Of a stretch of 64,000 nt of DNA, positions 15,001-22,900 are shown one piece after another. The stretch lies in assembly GCF_003097655.1 (NCBI RefSeq), contig NZ_QCZH01000001.1, forward strand, positions 434,001-498,000. The letters are read 5' to 3'. Source of the DNA: Flavobacterium laiguense (lineage in GTDB: Bacteria; Bacteroidota; Bacteroidia; Flavobacteriales; Flavobacteriaceae). The translations under genes and the position numbers were made by a program. Under the pieces are notes generated by a model, which ran no database searches, was not told the origin of the DNA, and saw only the letters and a list, made by a program, of their open reading frames with translations. Numbering within the stretch: position 1 is the stretch's first letter; every line of letters starts with the position of its first letter.

Positions 15001-15003
15001 TAG
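1..15003 (+). CDS. Giant SprB-like repeat adhesin with T9SS type B C-terminal domain (5' end outside window)
   Basis: The reading frame is open from base 1 with no stop, and the first codons (LAAGDYYVMLKY) already match a repeat, so the gene begins upstream; 5000 codons are visible. The protein is almost entirely SprB-type repeats of about 75-100 residues. Each has a Cys near its start (often CxGxxxG), a central YxYS(I/L)(D/N)G, then LxxGxYTxxVxDxxGC. I count about 52. A non-repeat domain interrupts the array at visible residues about 200-392. The last about 87 residues (from IEIPKVFTPNGSG to GHFTLYR) are a gliding-type T9SS sorting domain. In Flavobacterium johnsoniae, SprB (about 6500 residues) is carried along the cell surface by the gliding motor, and sprF lies directly downstream, as here. 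I infer a cell-surface gliding or attachment adhesin. Whether it is the SprB orthologue cannot be decided without its N-terminus. Confidence 0.9.
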   Translation, partial: LAAGDYYVMLKYSMSGTDCLDTPQKITITEPVAALTASAGVSELAGCGPGTVQFPKDDGKIRITNPQGGTPFAGPNPYLYSFDNQNTWVPTNDYYMPVGIYTVYIKDANGCIFPMPNITIDPKPVDPTIDVSSPAFNCNGTASSTITVTNPASAVYDYTYSLDGTANGNVPANVFVGVPSGAHTVNVGYVLKSVTTFSNLLNEDFGTGSEISSPGINPAFCWERQNFLTCDKNGTLNNGEYTVTNTLKNSPWPGWNNPVDHTTGSATGRYMAVDAGVAIPAGAVLYRKQIKDVIPNQPIQVKFFATNLLKVGNTQPNASLTVEVQTSSGTALSSSSTGGIPKTNGWVEFNRTINPGNNTTLDFVLKLDNPGIDGIDFAVDDIQVYQLPKACVTQKDFKIVVASNQAFAASVTGTSDMSCAGLSDGKIIIAAQNFNTTTGFEYSKDGITWLTSTTSPVTLIDLGSGAYVSQVRYNAAGACTLTLTQQTINAPAPIVVKTTPTVATCLPNGGATVDATGTMGGTGAYTIQLVNTVAPLTVTNFPSTLILNNVAPGTYTIVVRDANGCKPTTDPTITIAQPAAPTATIDPTSNLCFDPTTGANITVNVIGGVGPYTYKSILNGGTPSGASATFDGPPFPAKFTYNTTVTGTYAFEVTDSYGCKVTTADQVINDKLTAGAAVTTALDCDAAPANRAVITGTVSGGKAPFVVTLLSGVGPGTLVQPVGNATTFTYTTAVADTYKFQIKDANNCLTTSEATINSLVAITLATDNVNPKCNGFSDGSIQLNPGGGSGGFTYSTDGITYNSTSFYSSLSAGVAYTYYVKDSNKCTKSITVTLTAPAFITGTAKITTPYTCDGPGEITVSAVSGGNAGGYNYTLYRGAVAVAGPQSGVGADVFKNLSVPGNYTVTITDTKGCSFTTTPALTIDALNGPTDLDFTYKTFNCSDNTSAFNVNLPSGAGGQTPVKFQIIGVPASIAVGSLLYIFLTQPNSDGQYSGVPEGAYKFQITDKNNCTYTEVYNLIPDPPIVVTGKLINNVKCKGSATGSVEYSVSDFATTYSYTINGGASSGAVNTPKITLTNLSAGDYTISVTDKKTGCVRTAKVTVSEPTDALTIDSIDKSTITCLATKSNVDINTTGGWGGNSYTVTGTAPAVTAVTQGTKTFVGLAAGDYTATVKDLNGCIVTQNFTINPVVGITAAIGVSDFCYDSADKATLVVSPNTFANYEYSINSGTPKGDGTFNSLTPGSYTIRVTDKVTGCFKDLSATIANPVSANTKLNKDLDCDATNPNAIIEVTINDGYPDYKYRVSTTGPTFSGGYTTLVAGLKTFTHTTTTGAAAATYDFEITDAKGCTTIVTRTINAKVLPTATTTPTNPTCFGGNNGSIVVNASLGLAPYTYEVSTVAATGPFTAMTSNSYPNASAGDYWFRVTDDKKCTFTTPKETLVAPSQMTASASVTTPLKCNASNVQQAALITVTASNGTPFPGPDFYRYSYNGLAYGTSNTFTINSAGNVTIDVKDANNCPVTVTGGVTIAALNPPTAIAFSKNRTINCSVLDADVELTVSGGTPQYKYEITAPAVATATVAGQASPYTFSNLTPRVYTFKVTDSNGCTVTDTYNLTASGKINVSGSLVADASCNGVSDGKIQFTVGGTYVGATGVLTNSLTAAVVNVPAIPIGGNVLNFTGLPAATYTLTVTNPSTGCSATTFVDVAQPTAVIITSIKATKVFCSKPISTITVTASGGTGLLSYAIMKTGNAPLAVNYLASNIQTKDTSVDGLVYDVWVKDENGCPAIMGTVSAVSDPAPTVTASAVGQCLGTGTYTITATPGATVFGTPTYSLNGGGFVPTNTFTITTAGDYTITIKDGNGCTAPSNKVTVASKLTLGAILDKDITCAFAAPFTSNDAQITLTAAGGNGAYAYEYDNGGGFVSFAGSVYKTLIPGNYIFRVKDASGCSVVTTVAIPVTAKVDPVITSATPDPLKKINCNGEATAAIDIVIDNTKGQAPFVFNVKQYTDATHTTLVKDFGTQTSGLSAGYYLVTVTDAKGCTDTKPVTITEPAPIVVKHHEVPITCGALGVSKGSIIIDKITDGVSALGGTGGTGPYNYFVTGVNGYNAVELNNAGTTSITFNVVDFGLYQINVVDVNGCSKLVQNVLVASPPDDLDISVISPPADCSTSGSATISIGALSSITGTGPFYFRIYTGPGVFYNALDPTWLPEAPLGSKKATFPNLIPGVTYTFMVYDADAAHGGTGSGCYYYETSSVPIPTNSLITVNPLIANNITCKNAANGNVTFTINHPYGVATPVIYQIYNSLTAAAVGAAVSDIVPASGSLIVNNFGVLPFGNYFVLVKEDVGATHAGCSKASASFDITEAAFDLTIDATVSKQPNTCNLTAGIITASASGGKVVLVDPTDATIIPLPYLYQITTVNVQPAVGDLNWNVKNTFTLLGANTYYIWVKDAYNCIKMDSETLINDAAPVINALPVTAVCPADMPKTITISGTVFAGSSITYAIGTGLPAVAVAGAYKTTSDFVLTASGNYTFFIKDDNGCVVKAPYTINEEIIPNLKVDKQLDCKASPDANIHGEVVGGLGTGTYSYTVKIGSGAVGSSVPITGTTFDYSATTSDTYTFVITDGTCNVTEIIKVDPKVPTVFDTHIVDVKCFGDNTGSISVDVTSGVGPFEYQLSGGPVSYGYQDSNQFNLLKYGTTYTVTVRSKTTLCEYSKTVTVGQPGLALAVVPTITKLSCDPNNAAQKGTVKLVVTAGTGTGPNYQYSFNNSAYGTANVFDVFDTGLDQLGIPYKVKDSNNCEVSGTVDIFKLDPPVFNKPAFSQTTVTCVALTSDVIVAVDLTHGVGTLKYETIAPSPMIVNNLTDPKFIGLIPGDYLFQVTDANGCTDQVSYKVKDVTKINLQVTSQSDVICDASATGTASFAVTGFGLATYSCTVNGLAFPLVLPNSNTGATISLTGLAANTYIVRVTDNVTGCFDEKTVIIKNPTLPFALLPNTVTPLGCKTKGAVTINATGGWGNYVYTLTQPDFSTVTNTTGVFAGLTQIGTYNTSVKDDNGCTISGSFTLLDPTLVNPTISSVVVSCPTNNLSTLTVTAASASTFTYAPFGYSIDNGVTFQASNIFNNLSPGSYDVVVKDAFGCVSAGTNAKIESQLFATTQNTKDIFCTGIVNGTIKISAVGGYGSYTYTFSKDGAPVSAPIAFPIGSDTANYTVPDTAPGSYAFVVYDAKGCSFTIINAVGMVAPTPVALAPADIVKTAVDCNSANGTNNNGTITVKLSAGNNNPSYTYALSGTAIRAAQPSNVFTGLAPGSYDVTVTSGRGCDATVNVTIADPVIVGAASVVPNFACSANVVQATAVEITGSGGTGTYSFSNDGTNYFTSNTKPVADKKYTFSVVDTGLPQPFTYFVKDTNGCIQTVNATVNPFPKLVSVIATNGPAMDCTIANNKQEMNVVITGGSNTPNPFTYQVYQDGIAFGLPNTLAVGDNTFTYNAPTAGHYYAFEVIDNNTTCSLTSIAYDVPLFNKINVVASTAANAKCKNDVNGAIEINVTGYSGTYDYEILKGGVSLVPALTGSGDSSITSSLLLPQGLGAGNDYTVKVIETAFPSCPATSNVVIITEPAALTLSNVITVVNKNCFTTGAQVTVPITSIGGGTPDYMYAFVPKGASPAGLYTSSNTKTIATTQIAPLFDEWDVYVQDVNGCPVVQTIQVTTDPMPTVTSIPASQCANPAGYTINVTGTGVGTLEYSLDGNSFQTSTVFTVASPGTYDVTVRDANKCAVTVVAAFTIVKPLALKGVVSKVRSCSAVKDGEITVTATDGSGLPNYEYSIGAGAYGPSNVFGGLAAGTYTMNVRDTGTPLPFCVKSIAVTVDAPTAVTGMALSKVDVSCKGSSDGSIKVALDATTLTVNNNPDYNFSLTGTTVNLVVVARPNQLSNVFDTLEAGTYTITTTSSRGCQDSKTITIVEPATIVVPAPVVVQYACSVATASNTMNLASITVNAPSGGSGTYTVYEFVKGGVVVQSGKNNVYNQTDLSGGTITVNVYDDKGCIGTVVAAPIDPFVSIDFAATAITITKGITCVNDEEIKVNVTTTGAMVPMPTLIYNVKGLSAGSIYDVTDPTSTGVFTGLTVGDYMVTVTNPITGCAIQKIHYVNEPNTFDLQVVNKSDVICFGSNEGSVELTFVDRNPLPVDESGPYSYIIKDAAGATVRNGNSTNATPELITGLIAGTYSVTATLTSLTGPQCTTALKNFTINQPVQILVISETHTQITCVTGNNDGSISVTAVGGWPGDYQFELVGPVSKTWSTDMNFTGLTVGNYTVNVRDSKGCIAPISVNLTNPVTILATIAADKTLLSCFGDTDATITLDLATLSGGSGNYRFTLESTLPNGTIIQNGPHLSNVFTNLGAGSYRVLVSDDWTCSNFSNTVVITEPTIVKASLVVASTQTCTTQTSLTLSATGGTGLYSYSATANFAVVLGSFVSSVTFPVPTGTYRFYVRDANGCISVVSNGIKIDPLVPLTIKLDVTNAVINCRGDNTGVIVATANGALGNYVYTLLDDATNNPIAGAVQSTPGVFTQLVAGSYKVQVISDDCNTTSATITIAQPALPLIAPFIVTPVTCNGNGDGKIVINASGGTSAIKYAISARLDQFFDIGVFNNLKPGDYTIVTQDKKSCYINDLVTITEPDPINVSTVANSIVPEICVGDKNGEFKIDISGGIAPYSVNLDNPNMATATQGTLGQTQFDFTNGITGGDHRVYIADSMGCPTEWKVALPPAINLDPKANVAYDCVDNEPGNTVVVTVDPSNTFLSDIDYTIDGLTPFQASNIFANVVPGLHYVEARHTNGCIQKFDGIVVDKVDPLSISLALGGLNEIVATVSGGSGIYQLTLNGEQFSTQNKFIYYKSGDYTVTLSDSYGCVVSATKYFEFIDIEIPKVFTPNGSGTNDHWKPLKTENYPDIKFVVYDRYGRIVGEFGAGQFWDGNYNGTELPMGDYWYVLKLRNTKDDREFVGHFTLYR
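590..1180 (+). other. Non-repeat beta-rich insert domain inside the first adhesin
   Basis: Visible residues about 200-392 do not follow the SprB repeat pattern. The segment begins NEDFGTGSE, contains Trp-rich motifs (CWERQNF, SPWPGWNN) and a GRYMAVDAG motif, and ends GIDFAVDDIQVYQLP. The layout of an 'EDFG' opening, a 'MAVDA' strand and a closing 'DDI.v' strand is typical of jelly-roll domains of the MAM/carbohydrate-binding kind in secreted Bacteroidota proteins. That comparison is from memory of family patterns. A ligand-binding role for this domain is inference. Confidence 0.6.
1181..14730 (+). repeat. SprB-type Ig-like repeat array (first adhesin)
   Basis: Diverged tandem protein repeats of roughly 75-100 codons, recognisable by a C-terminal (V/I)xDxxGC motif repeated about every 90 residues, with a second Cys some 60-70 residues earlier. 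DNA identity between neighbouring units is low, so this is an ancient, diversified array and not a recent tandem expansion. Confidence 0.85.
14740..15003 (+). other. T9SS type B (gliding-type) C-terminal sorting domain
   Basis: The final segment reads IEIPKVFTPNGSGTND, then YDRYGR, WDGNYNG, LPMGDYWYVLKL and GHFTLYR. This is the conserved pattern of the gliding motility-associated C-terminal domain recognised by the type IX secretion system. It is nearly the same in the second adhesin (about 30170-30430). Type B domains generally need a PorP/SprF-family partner for export, and one is encoded directly downstream. Confidence 0.92.
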
Positions 15004-15089
15004 TCTTGAATTTTGATTTTAGAATGAAATTGCCATTGATTTTTACAATGTAAAAGCGTCAAGGAGACTAGACAAAAAAAATATTTAAA

Positions 15090-16034
15090 ATGAAAAAAAT
15101 ACTTATATGCTTTTTTCTTTTGACTGTAGCGTTTAGTTACAGTCAAGAGTTAAATGCACCCGTAGCCACTCAATATTTAGCCGACAATCCTTTTGTTGTT
15201 TCTCCCACTTATGCCGGTATAGGAGATAATTTTAGAATAAATTTAAACGGATATATGCAATGGGTAGGTATTGAAGACGCACCACGGAATCAATCGTTAC
15301 ATGCAGATTTTAGAATATTTGATAAATCAGGTGTTGGACTAACGTTATACAATGATTCTAATGGGAATACCCAACAAGCGGGTGGTAAACTAAGTTTTGC
15401 CCATCACATTATATTGGATTATTATTCTAAGCAGTATCTTTCTTTTGGGGTTTCTTATATTTTGAATACGTTTAGTATAGATATCAGTGATTTTAATAAT
15501 GGCGAAGTCACGGATAATAGATCGTCGATGAACAACAACTTTGAAGTTGGTTTTTTGTATCGAAACAAAGGGTTTTATGCGAGTTTTAATGCGACCAACA
15601 TTTTACCTAAAAGTATTGATTTAGCCACTGGATTTGAGCCCAATACGCTTACCAACTATCAATTGTATTCGGGTTATGTATTTAATTCAGGGAACAGATC
15701 AGAGCTAGAACCTTCGGTTTTTTATCAATTGTATCAAAGTGATGGCCGATCCGTAACGGATTTGAATTTAAAATACAGAAAATTCAATAAATACGAAGAC
15801 TACTATTGGGTAGGGGCATCCTATCGTTTTTTGAATGATCAAATAGGTAAGCCACTCGGTGTAGGGCCAATAGTAGGATTACAAAAAGGGTTTGTCTCTA
15901 TCGGGTATTCCTATCAAGTGACGCTAAACGATTTAGCGGCCTATAATACGGGAACCCATTCGTTAACCATAGGATTTAGGTTCCTTCAAGGCGTGAGTAA
16001 CTGTCCTTGTACAGAAGGACCGGTTCATGATTAA
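15090..16034 (+). CDS. T9SS PorP/SprF-family outer-membrane protein
   Basis: The 314-residue product starts with a clear signal peptide (MKKILICFFLLTVAFSYSQ). It has the family opening in which a QY motif (ATQYLADNPFVVSPTYAG) is followed by alternating aromatic beta-strands, as expected for an outer-membrane barrel. It ends HSLTIGFRF plus a short Cys-containing tail. PorP/SprF proteins are accessory T9SS components dedicated to type B substrates; in F. johnsoniae SprF is needed for SprB to reach the surface. The gene lies 86 bp after the first adhesin and is followed by a terminator, so the two probably form one transcript. It is the only sprF-like gene in the window and may serve the second adhesin too, which is inference. 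Confidence 0.92.
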   Translation: MKKILICFFLLTVAFSYSQELNAPVATQYLADNPFVVSPTYAGIGDNFRINLNGYMQWVGIEDAPRNQSLHADFRIFDKSGVGLTLYNDSNGNTQQAGGKLSFAHHIILDYYSKQYLSFGVSYILNTFSIDISDFNNGEVTDNRSSMNNNFEVGFLYRNKGFYASFNATNILPKSIDLATGFEPNTLTNYQLYSGYVFNSGNRSELEPSVFYQLYQSDGRSVTDLNLKYRKFNKYEDYYWVGASYRFLNDQIGKPLGVGPIVGLQKGFVSIGYSYQVTLNDLAAYNTGTHSLTIGFRFLQGVSNCPCTEGPVHD

Positions 16035-16060
16035 GTAAGCACCTTTTTTTAAACATACAA

Positions 16061-16107
16061 AGCACAAATTAGTTCTGGTTTAACGGAATTAATTTGTGCT
16101 TTTTTTA
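16061..16107 (+). terminator. Intrinsic terminator after the sprF-like gene
   Basis: A 14-bp stem with one mismatch (AGCACAAATTAGTT paired with AATTAATTTGTGCT, 12-nt loop) is followed directly by a run of seven T. It lies 27 bp after the stop codon and closes the adhesin-sprF unit. Confidence 0.85.
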
Positions 16108-16984
16108 TTTGTGACTTTCTTCTGATTGTTTTCACAATCAAAATAACATTTCATAACTTTTTTTGCTTAATGCGGTTATAATTCTGAATATTAAGCTGTT
16201 AGTTTTTTGTTTATTTATTAATTTTATATAATAATCTTATCTATTGTTTAAAATGAATTGTATAAGAGAATGAACAGGTTTGCTCCATTTTTGAAAGGTT
16301 GAATATAAAAAGCGAGAGCAGCAATTCATAAATTAATTTTTGTTTAATTCACGAATAAAAAAAAGTAAGATTATACTTTTAATTGTTTGTAAATTATGCA
16401 ATGTGTCGATTAAAAGTTTATTTAAGCGAGTTTTTTAATTTTATTTCCAAAAAGTATATTTACATTTGTCTAACGTTTAAATAGGCTTGTAAAGTGCATT
16501 TAAACTCTATTTCTTGTTTATACAGAAACAGGTGAATCATACCGTTTTACTATTTTGTAACTAATATGGGATTTTTTTAAATCTGAATTAGTTATCTAAA
16601 GAACTTTACTTCAGATTAATTGCTGAATTCCGATTGATTGTAAATAGTATCCAATTTAAAGTTTTATACTTTAAACAAACACAAAAAGTAAGGATTAAAT
16701 AGAACACACTATTTATTTTTTAGTAATCTTTTTGTAAACGGAGGTTTATCCCCCATTATCTCCCTTTCTTTTTTTAAATTATTTTGATTTTGTATAATGC
16801 TACAAAACAGGATGTTTAATGATGCTATTTAAAATCAGCGAGTTGTGTTTTGATTTTATTAAGAAATAGGTTTTCAATTTTTTCGCTATCCCTATTGAGG
16901 ACTAAAAGGTATTTCTTTTTTACTGAAATCTGTTTTTTTTAAATTTCGATAGATGTTTCTACTGTGGTTTCTAAATTTCTTATA
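16108..16984. other. Long AT-rich non-coding region upstream of the second adhesin
   Basis: About 880 bp with no credible ORF between the terminator and the second adhesin's start. It is strongly AT-rich with many T-runs. The only recognisable element is a possible -7 box TACATTTG at 16461-16468, without a clear -33 TTG; if used, it would give a 5' leader of about 510 nt. No riboswitch or tRNA fold was recognised. This is much longer than any other intergenic gap in the window. Confidence 0.6.
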
Positions 16985-19900
16985 ATGAAAAAATGTACGT
17001 CTAAATTCATAATAGCTATTGTAGTACTGTTGCTTTTTCATTTAGGCTCGTATGCTCAAAATTTAAAGCCCTTCACGCCTCGTTTTGACCAGGATTTGAA
17101 CGGGAGCATGCTCTTGATTGGGAATAATATTCTGAGTAAAGACAATAATGATTATAATATTACTACGGGAAGTTCAGCGTACAATTCCAATATAGATATG
17201 GTCTATGTTGATATTGATGGTGATCCATCTACATTTAGTTCGAGTTCCGCAACTTTAACCATACCCAATCCTAGTTGTGCCAAAGTACGCTATGCTGGTT
17301 TGTATTGGAGTGCTTTACTGCAAAGTGGTACTCGAACAGAGATAAACAAAGTTAAATTAAAAGTTGGTGCGGGTAGCTACACCAATATTGTAGGTGAGGT
17401 AATAAAGGATGTAGGTTCTACGGAACTTGCTGGTGGTGCAGGAAATCGTCCCTATGCTTGTTATGCTGATATTACAAGTATAGTTAACAGTTCTGGTAGT
17501 GCAGTATATACTGTGGCCGATGTTTTGTCTAGTACAGGGAGGAATGGTGGTACTGGTTTATCTGCAGGTTGGTCTATAGTTGTAGTTTATGAAGATCCTA
17601 CATTGTCAGCTAAATCGATAACTACCTTTGACGGTTTTAGCGGCATATCCGCTTCAGGTACAGGTAATTTAAATGTCAATGTAGTTGGATTTAGAACCAT
17701 TCCTAATGGGCCCGTACGAGCGGAATATGCTTTTAGTGCTTTGGAAGGAGATAGGCCTATTAATGGTGATTTTTTAATGATTAATGGGACTAAAGTTGTA
17801 ACCGTTTCACGCCCCCTCTCCGGTGGTGCTGATAATTTTTTTAACAGTACAGTTACAAACGATTTAGGTGTTATAAATACTAGAGTGCCAAAAAGCACGA
17901 ATAGCTTAGGTTTTGATGCCGGTATTTTGAAAGTACCCAATCCTGCCACAGTTGCTTTTCCTGGAGGGAGCATCATAAAAAATAAAGATGAATCGGCAAT
18001 AATTACTTTTGGAACCTCACAAGACACCTATTTTATTTATTTTAATGCTTTTGCCGTCGAAATTATTGAACCCAATATTGTCATTACCAAGGTTGTTCAG
18101 GACGCTTTAGGCAATGATATGAGTAATGCCAATGTAACGCTGGGGCAAAATTTATTCTACGAAATTGAATATCAGAATAAAGGGAACGATGATGCTGTTG
18201 GTTTTACCATAAAAGATATACTTCCCTTAAACACTATTTTTAATCCAATTGATTTAGATTTAACCAATTCTGGAGGAGCTACTTATACGTATGATGCAGC
18301 TACCAGGACCATAATATTCACTATACCTGATAGTGCTGTTCAGGAAAACGACCCTAAATTTAAGATTCGTTTCAAAGTACAGGTAGTGCTTACCTGTAAT
18401 GAGTTGAGTAATGCGTGTTCTAATATCATCAGAAATCAAGCCTTTGGCAATTATAAAGGGAGATATAGCGGTAACACCATCAATCAGGATCCCAGTATTC
18501 CCTCAGCTTCACCCTGTCTTTTTGCCATTCCGAGTCCCACCAATTTTTTGGTTGGTTTAGATGGTTGTGTTTATACCCGAAATGAAATTTTATGTGGAGC
18601 CACTACAACTTTGAATGCCGCTTCTGGATACAGTACCTATTCGTGGTCAAAAAATGCCGATGGTTCCAATCCTTTTGCTTTTACCCAATCGATAACCGTA
18701 AATGCTGTGGGAACCTATTATGTACGGGATACCGCAATTGCACCCTGTTTGTCTATTACTGAAATTATTAACGTTTCTTTATTTGGAGGGACAGTAACTA
18801 ATCCTGTACTTTCTTTTGCAGATCAAATCGTTACTTGTCCGAATGACGGAAAAAAATTACCCTTAATTTTTCTGTGTGGAGGCAATGCCACTAAGTTAAT
18901 TACCTCCGGTATTTCAGATGGTTCAACCATTGTATGGGAAATATTAAATGAAAATGCCTCTTGTCCTGCCGCTACGAGTACTACAGTATGTGCCAACGAA
19001 AGCAATTCCTGTACTTGGACCCAAGTAGGAACAGGACAAGACTATTTGGTCAACGCGGCAGGACAATACCGTATGGTTTTAAATTACCCTGGAGGTTGTT
19101 TCAATCGGTTTTATTTTAATGTGTATCAAAATTTACTCAATCCTACCGCAACCGCAATTGATAAAGTTTGTACAACTGCGGGACAAATTACAGTTGGGGG
19201 AGTTCCGCCTGGGTACGAGTACAGTTTGGACGGGGTTACCTATCAGGACAGTAATGTATTTGTTATCAATATTGGGGAAATTTACACCGCTTTTGTCAGA
19301 CAAAAGGGGGTAACGACCAATCCCTGCGTTTTTACCGTGCCGAATATTTTTGTGAGAGAACGAGATTTTACTGTTGATACTTTTATAACGCAACCGCTTT
19401 GTAATGGCGGATTAGGAAGCGTTAAGTTGGCAGCCAATGATGTTTTACCCCAATATTTTTATAAAATTTCGCAAGGCGGAAGCACTGTAAATAGTGTAGG
19501 GCCCATTATAGCGAGCGATTACACCTTTGGTAATTTATTGGCAGGAACGTATCAAGCTGAAGTTTCTACATCAGACGGCTGTATTTCTAATTTTGATGTG
19601 ATTATTCCCAACACCCCATTGTTGCAAGCCACAGCTGCTATCACGATTCCGTTAACGTGCAATAATGGTGAAGTGACTGTGTCTCCCACAGGAGGAACTC
19701 CACCTTATTTTTATTTTGTAAACAGTACTACGATTTTTCAGGGTGATCCCAAAATAGTCATTACAGCTCCAGGAGGAGTGTACAATATTGATGTAGTCGA
19801 TGCGAACAATTGTCCGACCACAACCAGTATTACGGTAGCGCAAACACCAGCACCCACTTTTGATGTTACTCCTACAAATGTGCTTTGTGCAGGAACCAAT

Positions 19901-22900
19901 ACGGGAACGATTACCTTTGGTTCTATCGTTACCAATGGGAATACGCTTCGATACGCCATAGATGTTATCCCCGGAACACCAGCGATACCCGGAACACCGG
20001 ACACCGCCGAGATTCCGGCAACACCACCTACAGGAACCTTTGTTAGCTCTCCCGTGTTTGCGGGACTGGCACCCGGCACTTATGCTGTTGCGGTTGAATA
20101 TACGATTGCTGGTCAAGTGTGTTATTCGAATTTGCAAACGGTTATTATTAACCCAGTTAGTCCCATAGTAGGGTCAGCTAGTTTAACTCAGCCTTATACC
20201 TGTGGTCAAAATGGTGAAATAACCGCCACTGCCTCGGGCGGAGTTGGGTTACTAACCTATAGCATCGATGGAGTGACTTTTCAAGCTAGTCAGGTGTTTG
20301 GAGGTTTGACCAATGGCACGTATTCCATTACGATAAAGGATGCTAATGGTTGTGCTTTTTTAACGAATTCGGTTACGATTGACCCATTGACTCCTCCTAC
20401 GGATTTGGGTTTTGTTGCATCTGCATTGTCATGCTCGACTGTTCCGCCAAATGTTTCAAGCGTAACGGTAACTCCTACGGGAGGATTTGGGGCATTAGCC
20501 TATACTATTTTGCCGGCCTTGCCCGCAGGGGTTACGGTAGCGGGCAATGTGTTTTCTGGATTAGCAGCGGGGACTTATACTTTTCAGGTGACCGATGCCA
20601 AGAATTGTAGCTTTCAAAAGGATTTTACCATTGTGCCTTTGCCAACTCTTACGGTTATTGGGCAATTGGTTTCCAATGTAAAATGTTTTAATACTGCTAC
20701 TGGAGCAATTAGGTTTACGGTTTCAAATTTTGGTGCTGCTGCGGGATTCACATATACAATAAACGGTATTGCTCAAGGTGCAGGACCCGCCTCAGGAATA
20801 ATTGATTTAGTTAATCAGCCAGCGGGTACTTATACTGTTGTAGTGACCGATGTGACTACTACTTGTACAGCCACAATCTCGGTTACAGTAGCGAACGCTC
20901 CAGCTGCTTTGACCACATCACTAGCGGTGAGTCCAATTAAATGTTTAGGAGTTAATGGAAGTGTAACCATTATCGCTTTGGGTGGATGGGGTGGATATTC
21001 CTATACGCTTACGCCTCCTGCACCTGGAGTACCAGTGACTCAAGCCAGTAATACTTTTGCTAATCTTAGCGATATAGGGAATTATACAGTTGTTACAACT
21101 GATGCTAATGGGTGTCCTATTACGGATACTTTTACTTTGACAAATCCGGTTTTACCCACGGCAAGTATTGACCCTTTATCTGATTTGTGTTTTGATGGGG
21201 TGAATGCCGCTATACTTGTGGTTACCACCGGAAATGGGAATCCGACCCCTGCAACGGCTGTTTTTGATTACAGCATCAATGGAGGTGCGACTTATCAAGC
21301 GAGTAACACTTTTTCGGGTTTAGCCCCAAATGCTGTTGCTCCGGGTTATACCGTAACGGTTCGGGATGGGTATGGTTGTACCGCTACGGCAAGCCAAACG
21401 ATACAACCGCAACTTACGGTAGGCACGGTTTTGTCCAAAGATTTGGATTGTAACGTACCACCAGACGCTGCCATTACAGGAACGATAAGTGGGGGAACGG
21501 CTCCTTATGCAGTAAGTGTAATTACTGCAACAGGTACAGGGACTTTAACACAACCAGTTGGTCTTGGCACAACATTTACTTATGTCACAACGACTCCTGC
21601 CGACTATCAATTTCAAGTGACGGATGCCACTGGTTTGGTTTTTCAGCATTGTACTGCGCTATCAACTGTGACGACAATTAATCCAATTATAGCCCCAACA
21701 TTTAGTTTTACCCAAACTCCAGAAACATGTAATACTTCTAGTGACGGAACTATTGTCGTTACTCCAACAGCTGGAGTGGCTCCTTTTAAATATATAATTG
21801 ATGGTGGCTTACCTCAAGTTTCTAATGTCTTTACAAATTTGCAAGCAAGAGTAGCCTCTTATCAAGTTCAGGTTGTCGATGATAAAGGTTGTCTCTCTGT
21901 AGCTAAACCTGTTACGATTACGGAGCCAGATTTATTGACGATTTCAAGTGTTGTTTCGCCATTTACCTGTACGGCGAATGTTGTGAATGCTACTGTTGTA
22001 ACTATTACTGGAGGAGGAGGTATTACCCCCTATACTTTTAGTTCTGATGGGGTTAATTTTTTACCAAGTAATACGCTACCAGTACCTGATACGAAATATG
22101 CTTTTAGTGTTATAGATAATGGAGCAATTCAGAATATAACCTATTTTGTAAAAGATTCAAATGGTTGCTTGATTAATAAAGTGGTCACTATAAATCCATT
22201 CCCGAAAATAACGACTGCTCCAGTATCAATTACCACACCGATTGATTGTAAAAATACAGGAACAGTAACGATATCTCCAGTTGGAGGTTCTGGGAATTAT
22301 ACTTATCAATTATTGCCAAGTTTAGTTACACAGGTTTCAAATGTCTTTAGTGTCACTGTTCCAGGCACTTATAGTTTTCAAGTAAATGATGTGACTACAG
22401 GTTGTACATTTACTACAGCTCCTTTTACGGTTGCCCCTTTTAATACGATTGATGTTGTTGCTACAGCCACTGCTCCTGCTACTTGTTTTGGAGATACCAA
22501 TGGTTCAATTGCCATCAATGTTACGGGTTATTTAGGAGCATATAGTTATAAAGTATTAGGGAGTACGCCATTAATTTCGGGAACAGGGGATTCTTCAGCT
22601 TTAAACCCACAACCAATTTTAGGACTTACGGGCGGTAGTTATACAGTTGAAGTTACAGAAACGGCAAGTCCATTTTGTATAAAAACATCAAATGTTGTGG
22701 TGGTTGATTCCCCAAGTTTGCCAGTATCAGTAACGACTAAAACGATTAATGATAATTGCAATGCTAATGCAGGTCAAATCACGGCAATTGCGCAGGGTGG
22801 AACCGGACCTTATACGTATCAAATTTTATTGTCAACCGATCCAGCCCCAACGGCTGTAAGTCCAGGTTGGGTAGCTTTGAATACCTTGAATGCGGAATCT

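Noticed and set aside
16964..16984. GTG start for the second adhesin, seven codons upstream
   Set aside because: It would place VSKFLI before MKKCTSKF; the ATG at 16985 gives a normal signal peptide.
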